Of a stretch of 64,000 bases of DNA, positions 31,552 to 39,559 are shown in pieces. This DNA comes from CBDEGU01 sp965238045 (GTDB lineage Bacteria; Acidobacteriota; Terriglobia; Bryobacterales; UBA6623). A program made the translations under genes and the position numbers. Position 1 is the stretch's first letter, and each line of letters begins with the position of its first letter. The stretch spans positions 1,798,001 through 1,862,000 of the forward strand of contig CBDEGU010000012.1 in assembly GCA_965238045.1 (NCBI GenBank), given 5' to 3'. The notes below the pieces were generated by a model, which saw nothing but the letters and a program-made list of their open reading frames with translations, had not been told where the DNA came from and ran no database searches.

Positions 31552-31803
31552 ATGCAATTGTGCCAAGATATCAACAACGTGCCTGGTCCGCCGAAAAATA
31601 GTCCTACGCAGCTCAAGCTGCCGCTTCCCGAACCCACCCGCACCGAGCTTCGCGCCTATGTTCGGGACAGGCTCGAGGGTTATGAAGTGCGTCAGGCGGC
31701 TCGCGAAGCCAAGCGGCGAGCAGCCGCGGCGCGCCGGGCCGGCAAGAGCCCAACCCCTCAGCTCTTGCCCCACCAAATGAAGATCGGCGACGGAGAGTCA
31801 TAG
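31552..31803 (+). CDS. Small hypothetical protein, 83 aa
   Basis: The frame from ATG 31552 encodes 83 aa: a polar start, then KLPLPEPTRTELRAYVRDRL and a strongly basic Ala/Arg helix (QAAREAKRRAAAARRAGK). The open frame extends upstream to 31504. There is no recognised family and no strong ribosome site. The charged helix and short length could mean a nucleic-acid-associated protein or a chance frame. It lies between the divergent sulfite dehydrogenase and sialidase genes. Moderate doubt that it is real. Confidence 0.35.
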   Translation: MQLCQDINNVPGPPKNSPTQLKLPLPEPTRTELRAYVRDRLEGYEVRQAAREAKRRAAAARRAGKSPTPQLLPHQMKIGDGES

Positions 31804-31839
31804 GCCGCCCCGGTGGTGGCGCCAGCGAAAGGATCCAGC

Positions 31840-32982
31840 TTGAGACACTACCCGCTGCATTCCTTGCTCACGATCGTAGTTACGCTATCCTGCGGCCTCG
31901 CCTGTGACCGGCTGGAGCAGCAAACCAGTAGGCCTGCCGTCCCGCCGCCGGCGGAGAGCGTGACCGTCTTCTCGGCGGGCGAACTAGGATACGCCTGTTT
32001 TCGAATTCCGGCCCTGGTCTCGACTCCCGGCGGGATCGTCCTCGCTTTCTCCGAAGCCCGCCATGCAACCTGCCGGGATGACGCCGATATCGATCTGGTG
32101 ATGCGGCGCAGCTCCGATGGCGGAAAGACCTGGGGTAAACTCGAAATCCTCTTCGACGACGGCGACCTGTCGGTCAACCAGCCGGCGCCCGTGGTCAACC
32201 ACCAGACCGGCGAAGTCGTGCTCGTGTTCTGCAAGAACAACCGTCGAGTCTTCGTCTCGAAAAGCGCCGACGACGGTTCCACTTGGAGCGAACCTCGCGA
32301 AATCACCAAACAGGTCGCCGATCCGGACTGGAGCTACATCGGCACCGGACCCGGCCACGGGATTCAGCTCTCGAACGGGCGGTTGCTGATTTCAAGCTGG
32401 GGCGATCTCTCGCCGGGCCCGATCGCGTGGCCGTCACCGGGGTGGGGTCAGGTGCAGTTCTCCTACGCGATGTACAGCGACGACCAGGGAGAAACCTGGC
32501 AGCGGAGTGAGCCGCTGGATATTGACCTCTCCGACGAATCCATGTCGGTGGAAACGGCCAGCGGGAAGATCTACATGAACATGCGCAGCCGGCGCGACAA
32601 GCACATGCGGGCCTACGCCTGGAGCGAGGATCATGGCCAAACGTGGTCGCCGGTCCAGTTCGACAAGCAGTTGCCCGAACCCTCGGTCCAGGGCAGTGTG
32701 ATTCGGTTCACGACGGCGGGCCAGCACGGCAAGAACCGCATTCTTGCCGCTCATCCGTCAAGCCAGACCGATCGCTCGCGACTGACCGTGCGCATGAGTT
32801 ACGACGAAGGCGAGACATGGCCGGTCGAGAAAGTGCTTGAAGCGGGTTCCTCGGCCTATTCCGATCTTGCGATTGCGCCCGACATGACCATCCTCTGCCT
32901 GTACGAGGCCGGCGACTATGCACGGATCACGCTGGCCCGGTTCCGCCTCGACTGGCTGACCGAGGGACGCGACCGCCTATAG
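31840..32982 (+). CDS. Exo-alpha-sialidase-type (BNR) lipoprotein
   Basis: This encodes 380 aa from TTG 31840 (AAGGA six bases upstream), giving the lipoprotein signal LLTIVVTLSCGLACD. The six-bladed sialidase fold is marked by the FRIP motif (YACFRIPALV, whose Arg binds the carboxylate) and five Asp boxes: SSDGGKTWG, SADDGSTWS, SDDQGETWQ, SEDHGQTWS, SYDEGETWP. The central nucleophile Tyr region is not certain from reading. It probably releases sialic acid or a related sugar from host or environmental glycans on the cell surface. The frame also extends to GTG 31813. Confidence 0.85.
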   Translation: MRHYPLHSLLTIVVTLSCGLACDRLEQQTSRPAVPPPAESVTVFSAGELGYACFRIPALVSTPGGIVLAFSEARHATCRDDADIDLVMRRSSDGGKTWGKLEILFDDGDLSVNQPAPVVNHQTGEVVLVFCKNNRRVFVSKSADDGSTWSEPREITKQVADPDWSYIGTGPGHGIQLSNGRLLISSWGDLSPGPIAWPSPGWGQVQFSYAMYSDDQGETWQRSEPLDIDLSDESMSVETASGKIYMNMRSRRDKHMRAYAWSEDHGQTWSPVQFDKQLPEPSVQGSVIRFTTAGQHGKNRILAAHPSSQTDRSRLTVRMSYDEGETWPVEKVLEAGSSAYSDLAIAPDMTILCLYEAGDYARITLARFRLDWLTEGRDRL

Positions 32983-33122
32983 AGCCCCGCTGAGGGTTGT
33001 CGGTGCTGGCAACCGCCCGCCCCGTGTCTGGTTCGTTACGATAGGCAGCGGTGAACCCTGGCTGTATCCCAGCACAGCGGATACACCAGACTCCAGCCGA
33101 CGGTAGCATTCAGGAGGCCAGT

Positions 33123-34358
33123 ATGAAAGTACATCGGAGAACGTTTCTGCGCGGAGCCACGGGCCTGGCGGCCACCCTCTCCGGGGTGAAGACCGGATCG
33201 GCCGCTTCCGGCGCAACGGATTTTTCCACTCTGCGGCAAGACTTCCACCTGCGGCCGGGACAGACCTACCTCAATTCGGCCCGGCACTACCCGTTGAACG
33301 TCCACGCGGAACGCGCCCTGCGCTCCTACCTCGAGCACATGAAGCGGGACCCGGCCGATGAGTTCGAGCGCCGGCGCCTGCACGGCGTCAAATCACGGTT
33401 CGCGAAACTGATCAACGCCAAGCCCTCGGAGATCGCCTTCACACCGGGAACGATGGCCGGCGAAATGATCCTGATGGATGGCCTCGGGCTGGAGAATTCC
33501 GGCTACAACCTGGTCACGAATGACCTTCCGTATTCGGCGTCGCTCTACAACTACTCCCAAAGGAAAAAGCACGGACTCGATCTCCGCATCGTCAAACACT
33601 CGAACTGGAGGACGGACCTGCGTCAAGTCGAGCGTGCCGTTGACAACAAAACCAGGCTCATCTCGGTGGCGATGGTCTCGAACATGAACGGATATGTCGA
33701 GGATGTGAAGGCTCTCAGCGATCTCGCCCATGCCCACGGCGGCTACCTCTATGCCGACATCATCCAGTGCGCGGGCTCGGTGCCGATCGATGTGCGGGCG
33801 ATGGGCATCGACTTCGCGGCCTGCTCGATGTACAAATTCCTGATGGGAATTCATGGTTTTGGATTTCTCTACATCCGCGAAGACCTGCAAGGATCCGTCG
33901 TCAAATCCACGGCGATGCACGGCGGAGTGCGGCTGAACTACCGTCCCTGGGTCAAAGAGCCCGAGGCGGGCAAGCCCGCGATTATCATCGGAGACCGCAA
34001 AGGCGCGGGACGCTTCGAGGTCGGCGCCCCGCCGTTTGTCAGCTACGCCGCCGCCGAGGCGTCGCTGAAGCTCATCGAGCGGCTGGGCGTCGAGAACATT
34101 CAGGCCCACGCAAGGACCCGGATTGACAGGCTGCGGCGTGAAATGGCCGCCATAGGCTACTCAACGGTGACTCCCGAGGGCAATGGCAGTTCCATCATTT
34201 CGTTTCGCGTCAAGGATCCCGAAACGACTCAAAAGAAGCTCGAGCGTGCCAGCGTCATCGTGACCATGATTGCTCAGTACAAACTGATGCGAGTCTCGAT
34301 ATCGGTCTTCACCACCGACGCCGATCTAGACCAACTGGTAAACGCCCTGCGCGCGTGA
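33123..34358 (+). CDS. Exported class V aminotransferase-type PLP enzyme
   Basis: This encodes 411 aa from ATG 33123 after AGGAGG. The first 35 residues (VHRRTFLRGATGLAATLSG) are a Tat signal, unusual for a PLP enzyme. The fold-type I core follows: YLNSARHYPLNVHAERALRS, FTPGTMAGEMILMDGLGL, YLYADIIQCAGSVPIDVRAM (the PLP-binding Asp) and ACSMYKFLMGIHGFGFLYI with the Schiff-base Lys. It is similar in layout to cysteine desulfurases and isopenicillin-N epimerase-like proteins. The substrate is unknown. Export implies that folded, PLP-loaded enzyme is moved by Tat. Confidence 0.83.
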   Translation: MKVHRRTFLRGATGLAATLSGVKTGSAASGATDFSTLRQDFHLRPGQTYLNSARHYPLNVHAERALRSYLEHMKRDPADEFERRRLHGVKSRFAKLINAKPSEIAFTPGTMAGEMILMDGLGLENSGYNLVTNDLPYSASLYNYSQRKKHGLDLRIVKHSNWRTDLRQVERAVDNKTRLISVAMVSNMNGYVEDVKALSDLAHAHGGYLYADIIQCAGSVPIDVRAMGIDFAACSMYKFLMGIHGFGFLYIREDLQGSVVKSTAMHGGVRLNYRPWVKEPEAGKPAIIIGDRKGAGRFEVGAPPFVSYAAAEASLKLIERLGVENIQAHARTRIDRLRREMAAIGYSTVTPEGNGSSIISFRVKDPETTQKKLERASVIVTMIAQYKLMRVSISVFTTDADLDQLVNALRA

Positions 34359-35098
34359 GATCCCAACAGCCCCCGCCGGTGACTTCCGCCGGGGGCGCGG
34401 CTGAAAACAGAGTACAGCCTGAGAACGGTGATACCGATACAGGCCGGGTACACCCCGTAGACGCGAGTGCTCTTGCGACCATCGAGCGCAAATGCCGGGA
34501 TACCACCCGATCGGGACGGCCAAGGTCATCACCCTCTTCCGAGGCCGAGACCAAACCCCAAGACTCGCCGCCGGCGTCAGACACATCGAGCGGGAGACCA
34601 CAAATGACGAGTCCCGGCGACCCCTCACCGGGACTCGTTTTGGCTGCTCCGCCAATCGGTGGAGGCGACCCACCAAAGCAGTCTCATGCCTCAAACTGCT
34701 GACCCTAGCCGTCTGCATTGGGCGACTCTGCCGCTCAGTAGCTGCAAGTGCCATGCCATCAAATCTCTCGGGCCAACTCATTGATTACAAACAGTGTCCC
34801 GCCGAACCGGCATCCCGGCCTATGAAAGTTCATAGGAAACCGGCGCGTCATTTCCCAACCAACGTAGAGTCTGCGATGTGAATCATTAGGAACTTAGTTG
34901 ATAGAATGCCAGGATAGGCTCCATAGGAGACCCCGTGAGGGGCCTGGCGCGGGCCCCCAAGCCGATCAGGCCCTGACCGTGCTTTCCCCCTTCGCCCTTT
35001 GCGAAGAGGGGAGCCGAATTCGGCGGAGCGACCTGCCCGCTTCTAAACCGCGCCACGCGCCCGGATGAGGTCTTGCGCGACCGTCCCGGTCGGAACCA
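34359..35098. other. Long intergenic region, no convincing gene
   Basis: About 740 bp. Just after the aminotransferase stop a GC hairpin (cccccgccgg... ccgccggggg, about 34369-34394) could help termination, though no U-tract follows. The frames open here (34492-34881 plus, 34326-34781 minus) have poor composition and no ribosome sites. The left two thirds are less GC-rich than the flanks. I see no tRNA, repeat or known RNA. Confidence 0.4.
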
Positions 35099-36307
35099 AT
35101 GATCGAGGCACAGATGAAAGCCCGACACACACCCGAGCCGCCTCGCGTCGCCCTCGCGATGGGGGGAATTCTCCTGCTGGGCATGCTGACGGCGCTGTTG
35201 GGATGCCTCACGGAAGTCTGGCTGCTCAGCTTTTCTCTCGATATCCTAAGTGCCGGCGCCTGCTTTCTGGTCCTGAATTTGGGAGGGATCGCCGCCATGG
35301 TAGGCGCGAGAACCATCGGCCCCGCAGCGGGAGCGCCCCTCACGGCTCTCCTCTCCGGCTCCGGGATCGTGGCCGCCGCAAGTCTCGCCGCGCTGGCCTG
35401 GGCCAGCTCGCTGTCCGGCTTGTTTGCCCCGCTATTTTTTCTCGGAATCTCCATCGGACTTCTGTGCATCAGCGTCTCTCGGCTTCTGTCGGGGACACTG
35501 CTCGAAGGCCGTGCTTCGGAAGTCCTCAACCTAGCCGGTGTCTCTTTCGGCGCCGGCACGACGGGCGTGTGCCTGCTGTTCTGGGCAGCCTCGGGTCACG
35601 TATCTTGGCGGTGGGTCCTGTGTTTCCTCGCCGTATTTCCGGTGCTTCTCACTCTGCTGGGGGCTCGAAACCCGACCATGCGCTATGTGCGATCCGGCGC
35701 TTCGCCGCTCTTCTTGTCGTGGGGGGAACTGGCGGATCCGATGACTGTCTTGCTCGGATCGGCGCTGTTGCTGCAATCGGCCAATCAATGGGTGCTTGGC
35801 GGCTGGCTGGCCGTCTATTTGACTCGCAAGTTTGGAGCGACGGCCAGCGCCGGACTCCTGACCCTTGTATTTTTCTGGCTGGCGGTGACTTGCGGCCGCG
35901 TGGTTGCAAGCAGACTGCCGCCGCTGGAGCGGCGTTTCCAGAGCGCTTTCTGGGCGACCGCAATGGCCATCGCCGGCGGCGTATTCTTGCTCAAGACCGT
36001 CAGCCTGTCGGGGACGATCGCTGGAACTCTCCTGTTGGGCGCGGCCATCGGAGGCCTTCATCCGCTAACCTGCGGAATGGCCGCAAGGAGATATCCTTAC
36101 TATCGGGCCGGATTCCTCAACGGAATCTTTTCCATCTCTCTCGCCGGAGGATTCTTCGCTCCCTGGCTGATCGCTCAATTGACTCCATCCCTGGGAATCG
36201 ATGTGGTCATCTGGTGGATCTTGGCCAGCTCGCTCCTCCTGTTCGCCGTGCTCGTCGCGCTGGTGGTTGAATCGAAACTCCTGACGCATACCGAGGCGGT
36301 GCGCTAG
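35099..36307 (+). CDS. MFS-type transporter
   Basis: This encodes 402 aa with about 12 predicted membrane helices, for example LAMGGILLLGMLTALLGC and FLVLNLGGIAAMVGARTIGP in the first half and FFAPWLIAQLTPSLGIDVVIW near the end. The loop YLTRKFGATASAGLLTLVFF and a central cytoplasmic linker (about 190-205) give the 6+6 layout. The substrate is unknown; it resembles sugar or drug-type MFS permeases. A second ATG at 35114 with GAGG six bases ahead may be the real start. It is followed on the same strand by the PDZ protein and antiporter. Confidence 0.8.
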   Translation: MIEAQMKARHTPEPPRVALAMGGILLLGMLTALLGCLTEVWLLSFSLDILSAGACFLVLNLGGIAAMVGARTIGPAAGAPLTALLSGSGIVAAASLAALAWASSLSGLFAPLFFLGISIGLLCISVSRLLSGTLLEGRASEVLNLAGVSFGAGTTGVCLLFWAASGHVSWRWVLCFLAVFPVLLTLLGARNPTMRYVRSGASPLFLSWGELADPMTVLLGSALLLQSANQWVLGGWLAVYLTRKFGATASAGLLTLVFFWLAVTCGRVVASRLPPLERRFQSAFWATAMAIAGGVFLLKTVSLSGTIAGTLLLGAAIGGLHPLTCGMAARRYPYYRAGFLNGIFSISLAGGFFAPWLIAQLTPSLGIDVVIWWILASSLLLFAVLVALVVESKLLTHTEAVR

Positions 36308-36343
36308 GCGCTGGCCAGCGGCCCTTCCATCTCCCCTGCCGAC

Positions 36344-37621
36344 ATGGACAAGAAAAATCCAGCCTACATAGGAGTGCTCGCCGTCATCGCGGCGTCGATT
36401 CTCGTGGTTGGCTCCCTAATGAAGCCCAAGCCGCGGGACTCGGAGTCGCGCGCCCCGGCACCCACGCAGGCGGAACTGACTCGCCTGCAGCAACTCGCCC
36501 AGCGACGCTCGCTGGAGGATCTGACCGGCTACATAGCGCAGATCGCGGCCGGGGCTACCCCTCACCTGGTCCGCCTCGAAGATCTCCGCGCCACTGGCGT
36601 CTTCTGGGACGAGCAAGGGACCGTGGTTACCTCCCGGCCGCGCGGAAAGTCTGCACAGCCTGGTTCCGCCCAGCTCCCAAGCGGCGAAACCATCGAATTG
36701 CCCATCACGGAGGTGTCGCCGGAATCGCCCTTCCTGTTTCCGATGGTCCCGGAAGAAAGCTCCGGCGAGCCTGTCCGGCGCGCGCCGGCTGAGACCCTGA
36801 GCAATCGAGATTGGGTCGTGGCCGTTTGGCTTCCCGGACCGTCTGGGTACTCATTTTCACCCGGGCTCTTCCAGTCGCCGCGGGAAGGATCGTGCCGCGG
36901 GGAGGGCATTGAGGAAGCCCTCCTGAGCATCCCGCTGACAAGACAAATGCTCGGAGCCGGCGTCTTCGACCTGGATAGCCGGCTGATTGCCGTCATTGCC
37001 GATTGCGAAGACCGCTACGCAGCCCTCACCGCCGCCAGCGTCGGCCGAATACTCTCCAGGAACCGGACTTTCGAAACGCGGCTTCTTGCTCGTTTCGGTC
37101 TGGCCCTGGCGCCGCTTACCAGAGCGACCGCGAGATTCTTTCGCAGGGAGCAGGCCGCCTTGGTGCAGGCAGTCTGGAACGGCCATCTGGCCGCGGAGGC
37201 CGGCCTCGTGCCCGGAGATCTGATCGTCTCGCTTGATGACCGCGACGTCGTCTCGCCCGGCGACCTCCACCCGCTCATTCTCCCCGTCGCCAGAGAGTTC
37301 TTCGAACTCAGCGTGCTCCGGTTTGGCACGAAGGTCCGCATTGTCCTGCCCGCGCGCGCGAGGGAAACTCGAAGCCGGGCCGGTCCCGCCGCCGGCGTTG
37401 TGTTCCAGCGGACCGCACCGGAGTTCGTCGTCGCCGCCGTGATCGAAGACAGCGCCGCCACCCGAGCCGGCATCCGGCCCGGCGACCGCCTGATGCAAGT
37501 CGACAAGAAGCCCGTGCGAACTTCGGCGCAGGCGCGGCGCTTTCTGTCGAACCCTGATTCCAAGACTCACTTCGTCCTCCTCGAACGAGGTGAAAAACGC
37601 TGGGGGACGTTGCTCCAATAG
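36344..37621 (+). CDS. Membrane-anchored degenerate HtrA-like PDZ protein
   Basis: This encodes 425 aa. One N-terminal membrane helix (YIGVLAVIAASILVVGSLM) anchors it. Residues about 60-245 look like a trypsin-type protease barrel that has lost its active site: the serine loop is replaced by TRQMLGAGVFDLDSRLIAVI and I find no catalytic His or Asp triad. Two PDZ domains follow (HLAAEAGLVPGDLIVSLDDR, about 280-340, and ATRAGIRPGDRLMQVDKKPV, about 370-420). It probably binds unfolded or C-terminal peptides in the periplasm. Its stop is directly followed by the antiporter ATG (TAGATG), implying coupled expression. Confidence 0.75.
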   Translation: MDKKNPAYIGVLAVIAASILVVGSLMKPKPRDSESRAPAPTQAELTRLQQLAQRRSLEDLTGYIAQIAAGATPHLVRLEDLRATGVFWDEQGTVVTSRPRGKSAQPGSAQLPSGETIELPITEVSPESPFLFPMVPEESSGEPVRRAPAETLSNRDWVVAVWLPGPSGYSFSPGLFQSPREGSCRGEGIEEALLSIPLTRQMLGAGVFDLDSRLIAVIADCEDRYAALTAASVGRILSRNRTFETRLLARFGLALAPLTRATARFFRREQAALVQAVWNGHLAAEAGLVPGDLIVSLDDRDVVSPGDLHPLILPVAREFFELSVLRFGTKVRIVLPARARETRSRAGPAAGVVFQRTAPEFVVAAVIEDSAATRAGIRPGDRLMQVDKKPVRTSAQARRFLSNPDSKTHFVLLERGEKRWGTLLQ

Positions 37622-38833
37622 ATGAACGAACTCTCCTCACTCGGTTTGATTCTGCTGCTGGCCCTGCTCGCCGGCCATATGGTGCAGTTTCTCCGAATAC
37701 CGGAAGTCACCGGCTATATCCTGGCCGGGATCGCGCTGGGCCCTTCCGTGCTCGGATGGGTGAGTCACGACAACCTGCTGGCGCTGGAAGTGCTCAGTGA
37801 AGTAGCCATCGGACTGATCCTGTTCTCGGTCGGATCCGTGTTTCATTACGCCCGGTTCATACGCTTCGGACGCCAGGTCATCGTCCTGACGTTCATTGAG
37901 TCGGCCGCGGCAGCCATCCTCGTGTCGGCCGGCGCTCTGGTCATCGGTCAGAGCTGGCAGGTTGCGGCCCTTCTGGGATCGGTTTCGATGGCGACCGCTC
38001 CGGCTTCCACGCTCATGGTGATCCGAGAATGCAACAGTCGCGGACCCTTAAGCGAGATGCTGATGGGCATCATCGCGATGAACAACATCCTTTGTCTCAT
38101 CGCCTACATGATCGTCGCGGCCATGATCGATCTCGGGGCCGGTGTGGGCGTCCTCGGGTTCGAGCTGGATTCCATCTACGCGGCGACCTTTCCGCTCGCC
38201 TGGCAGGTGCTGGGTTCGGTTGCGCTGGGCTTTCTGGTTGGACTCATGCTCGCTGCCTGGGCCACGAAAGTCAGCGAACAAGGTGAAATGCTCATTCTGC
38301 TGGCCGGCAGCGTATTGCTGTGCGTCGGGATGGCGCGTATCCTTGACCTGTCGCCGCTCATCGCCAGTCTCGCCGTGGGTGCAACCATGGTCAACCTCTC
38401 GGCTCGTAGCCGGCGGCTTTTCAATACCCTATCCCGAACCGACCCTCCGTTCTACGCGATCTTCTTCGTGATCGCCGGAGCGGACCTGGATGTATCGCTT
38501 GTGCCCGCCATGGGCGTGCTGGGGGCCTACTACGTGGCGGCGCGCGCCGGGGGCAAGTTCTTCGGCGCCAGACTGGGCTCGAAATGGCTCGGTCTCGACC
38601 CGATGGTTCAGAAATACCTGGGCCTTACCTTGATGGCCCAAGCAGGCTTGGCGGTCGGGCTGACCCTCACCATCAGCCGGCGCTTCCCCGAATACGAGAC
38701 CATCGTCACCACCGTCGTGCTCTCGTCGATGGTGATCTATGAAATGTTCGGCCCGGTCGCCACCAAATTCGCGATCCAGCGCGCCGGCGAGGCGCACCCC
38801 TCCGACCCCGAACCCGCCGTCTTCGCGGATTGA
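37622..38833 (+). CDS. CPA2-family cation:proton antiporter (Kef type)
   Basis: This encodes 403 aa with about 11-12 membrane helices. IPEVTGYILAGIALGPSVLG and EVAIGLILFSVGSVFHYARF are typical helices 1-3; SVSMATAPASTLMVIRECNS contains the unwound TAPAST segment, and FVIAGADLDVSLVPAMGVLG is the conserved later region. No TrkA-N regulatory domain follows, so it is a short form. It exchanges monovalent cations for protons across the inner membrane. The gene starts immediately at the PDZ gene stop. Confidence 0.88.
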   Translation: MNELSSLGLILLLALLAGHMVQFLRIPEVTGYILAGIALGPSVLGWVSHDNLLALEVLSEVAIGLILFSVGSVFHYARFIRFGRQVIVLTFIESAAAAILVSAGALVIGQSWQVAALLGSVSMATAPASTLMVIRECNSRGPLSEMLMGIIAMNNILCLIAYMIVAAMIDLGAGVGVLGFELDSIYAATFPLAWQVLGSVALGFLVGLMLAAWATKVSEQGEMLILLAGSVLLCVGMARILDLSPLIASLAVGATMVNLSARSRRLFNTLSRTDPPFYAIFFVIAGADLDVSLVPAMGVLGAYYVAARAGGKFFGARLGSKWLGLDPMVQKYLGLTLMAQAGLAVGLTLTISRRFPEYETIVTTVVLSSMVIYEMFGPVATKFAIQRAGEAHPSDPEPAVFAD

Positions 38834-38927
38834 CTTCCGGGGGGAATCCAGCGTTGGGCTTGCCGCCTTGCTCCTTCGAGGGCACCCGCAAACGCTCCAT
38901 CCCTCCAGTTTCGTCGTCCGGGCAAAG

Positions 38928-38978
38928 TTTACAGAGTGTGCCTTGCCTCATAATTAACCAATGGGTAAACTATTGGTT
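38928..38978 (+). promoter_or_regulatory. Promoter with palindromic operator ahead of DinB gene
   Basis: TTTACA (38928-38933) and CATAAT (38949-38954) form a -35/-10 pair with a short 15-bp spacer. An inverted repeat, AACCAAT (38956-38962) and ATTGGTT (38972-38978), separated by 9 bp, begins at the expected start of transcription, where a repressor would block RNA polymerase. The DinB start codon is 48 bp further on. An alternative reading is a weak terminator for the antiporter gene. Confidence 0.4.
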
Positions 38979-39025
38979 TCTGACTGAGCGAGCATGACTG
39001 CCGCTGAGTTCGTAAAGGAGAGCAG

Positions 39026-39559
39026 ATGACGAAGGAATTTTTTATCGACCAGTACACCCGCTTCGAAGGTCCGATCACTCAGATGCTCGCGCTATTTCCC
39101 GAGGATAAACTCGATTGGAGTCCGGTCGAAAACGCGCTGACCACGTGAGCGGTGGTACAACATCTGAGCGACGCTGTTCCCGAGATGGCCGCCTCGCTCG
39201 TGTCGGGCCAGTGGACGCCAAGGCCCGCCGATGCCGAGGGCGGCAAGGGAAAGGGCCGCGATGAGCTTGTCGCCGGAGTCAGACAGGCTTTCAGCAAAGC
39301 CAGGGCGACGCTGGAAGGGCTGAGCCAGGAACAGTTCGAAACATCGCGCTCGAAGATCGAAGCCGGTGCCATCAACCTGGAGGGAACGATCGAGGAACTG
39401 GGCGTTTCGCTCTGCATGATTCACTCAGCGAATCACGTCATGCAACTGTTCTGGTATCTGCGGCAGGCGGGTGTTGACGCCGATTCCGGCACGCTGTACT
39501 TCGGCATGCCGCCGGGGCAGTTCTCGACTCGCCCGGCGGATACGAAGGCGGGCACCTAG
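39026..39559 (+). pseudogene. DinB-family protein with in-frame TGA
   Basis: ATG 39026 follows AAGGAG. The frame reads MTKEFFIDQYTRFEGPITQM then a TGA at codon 41 (39146-39148), and continues in the same frame with AVVQHLSDAVPEMAASLVSG to TAG 39559, about 177 codons in all. The four-helix DinB fold is indicated by the first helix, by AVVQHL (the usual W.VAQHL position) and by SLCMIHSANHVMQLFWYLRQ, where conserved His residues bind metal. TGG to TGA would explain the stop. The downstream part could restart at GTG 39152. DinB proteins are metal-dependent thiol enzymes or damage-inducible proteins. Confidence 0.7.

Noticed and set aside
34492..34881. 129-aa plus-strand gene
   Set aside because: Unnatural composition, no ribosome site, competing frames on the other strand.
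39146..39148. Selenocysteine at the TGA of the DinB gene
   Set aside because: DinB proteins do not use selenocysteine, no hairpin follows the TGA, and no sel genes are in view.
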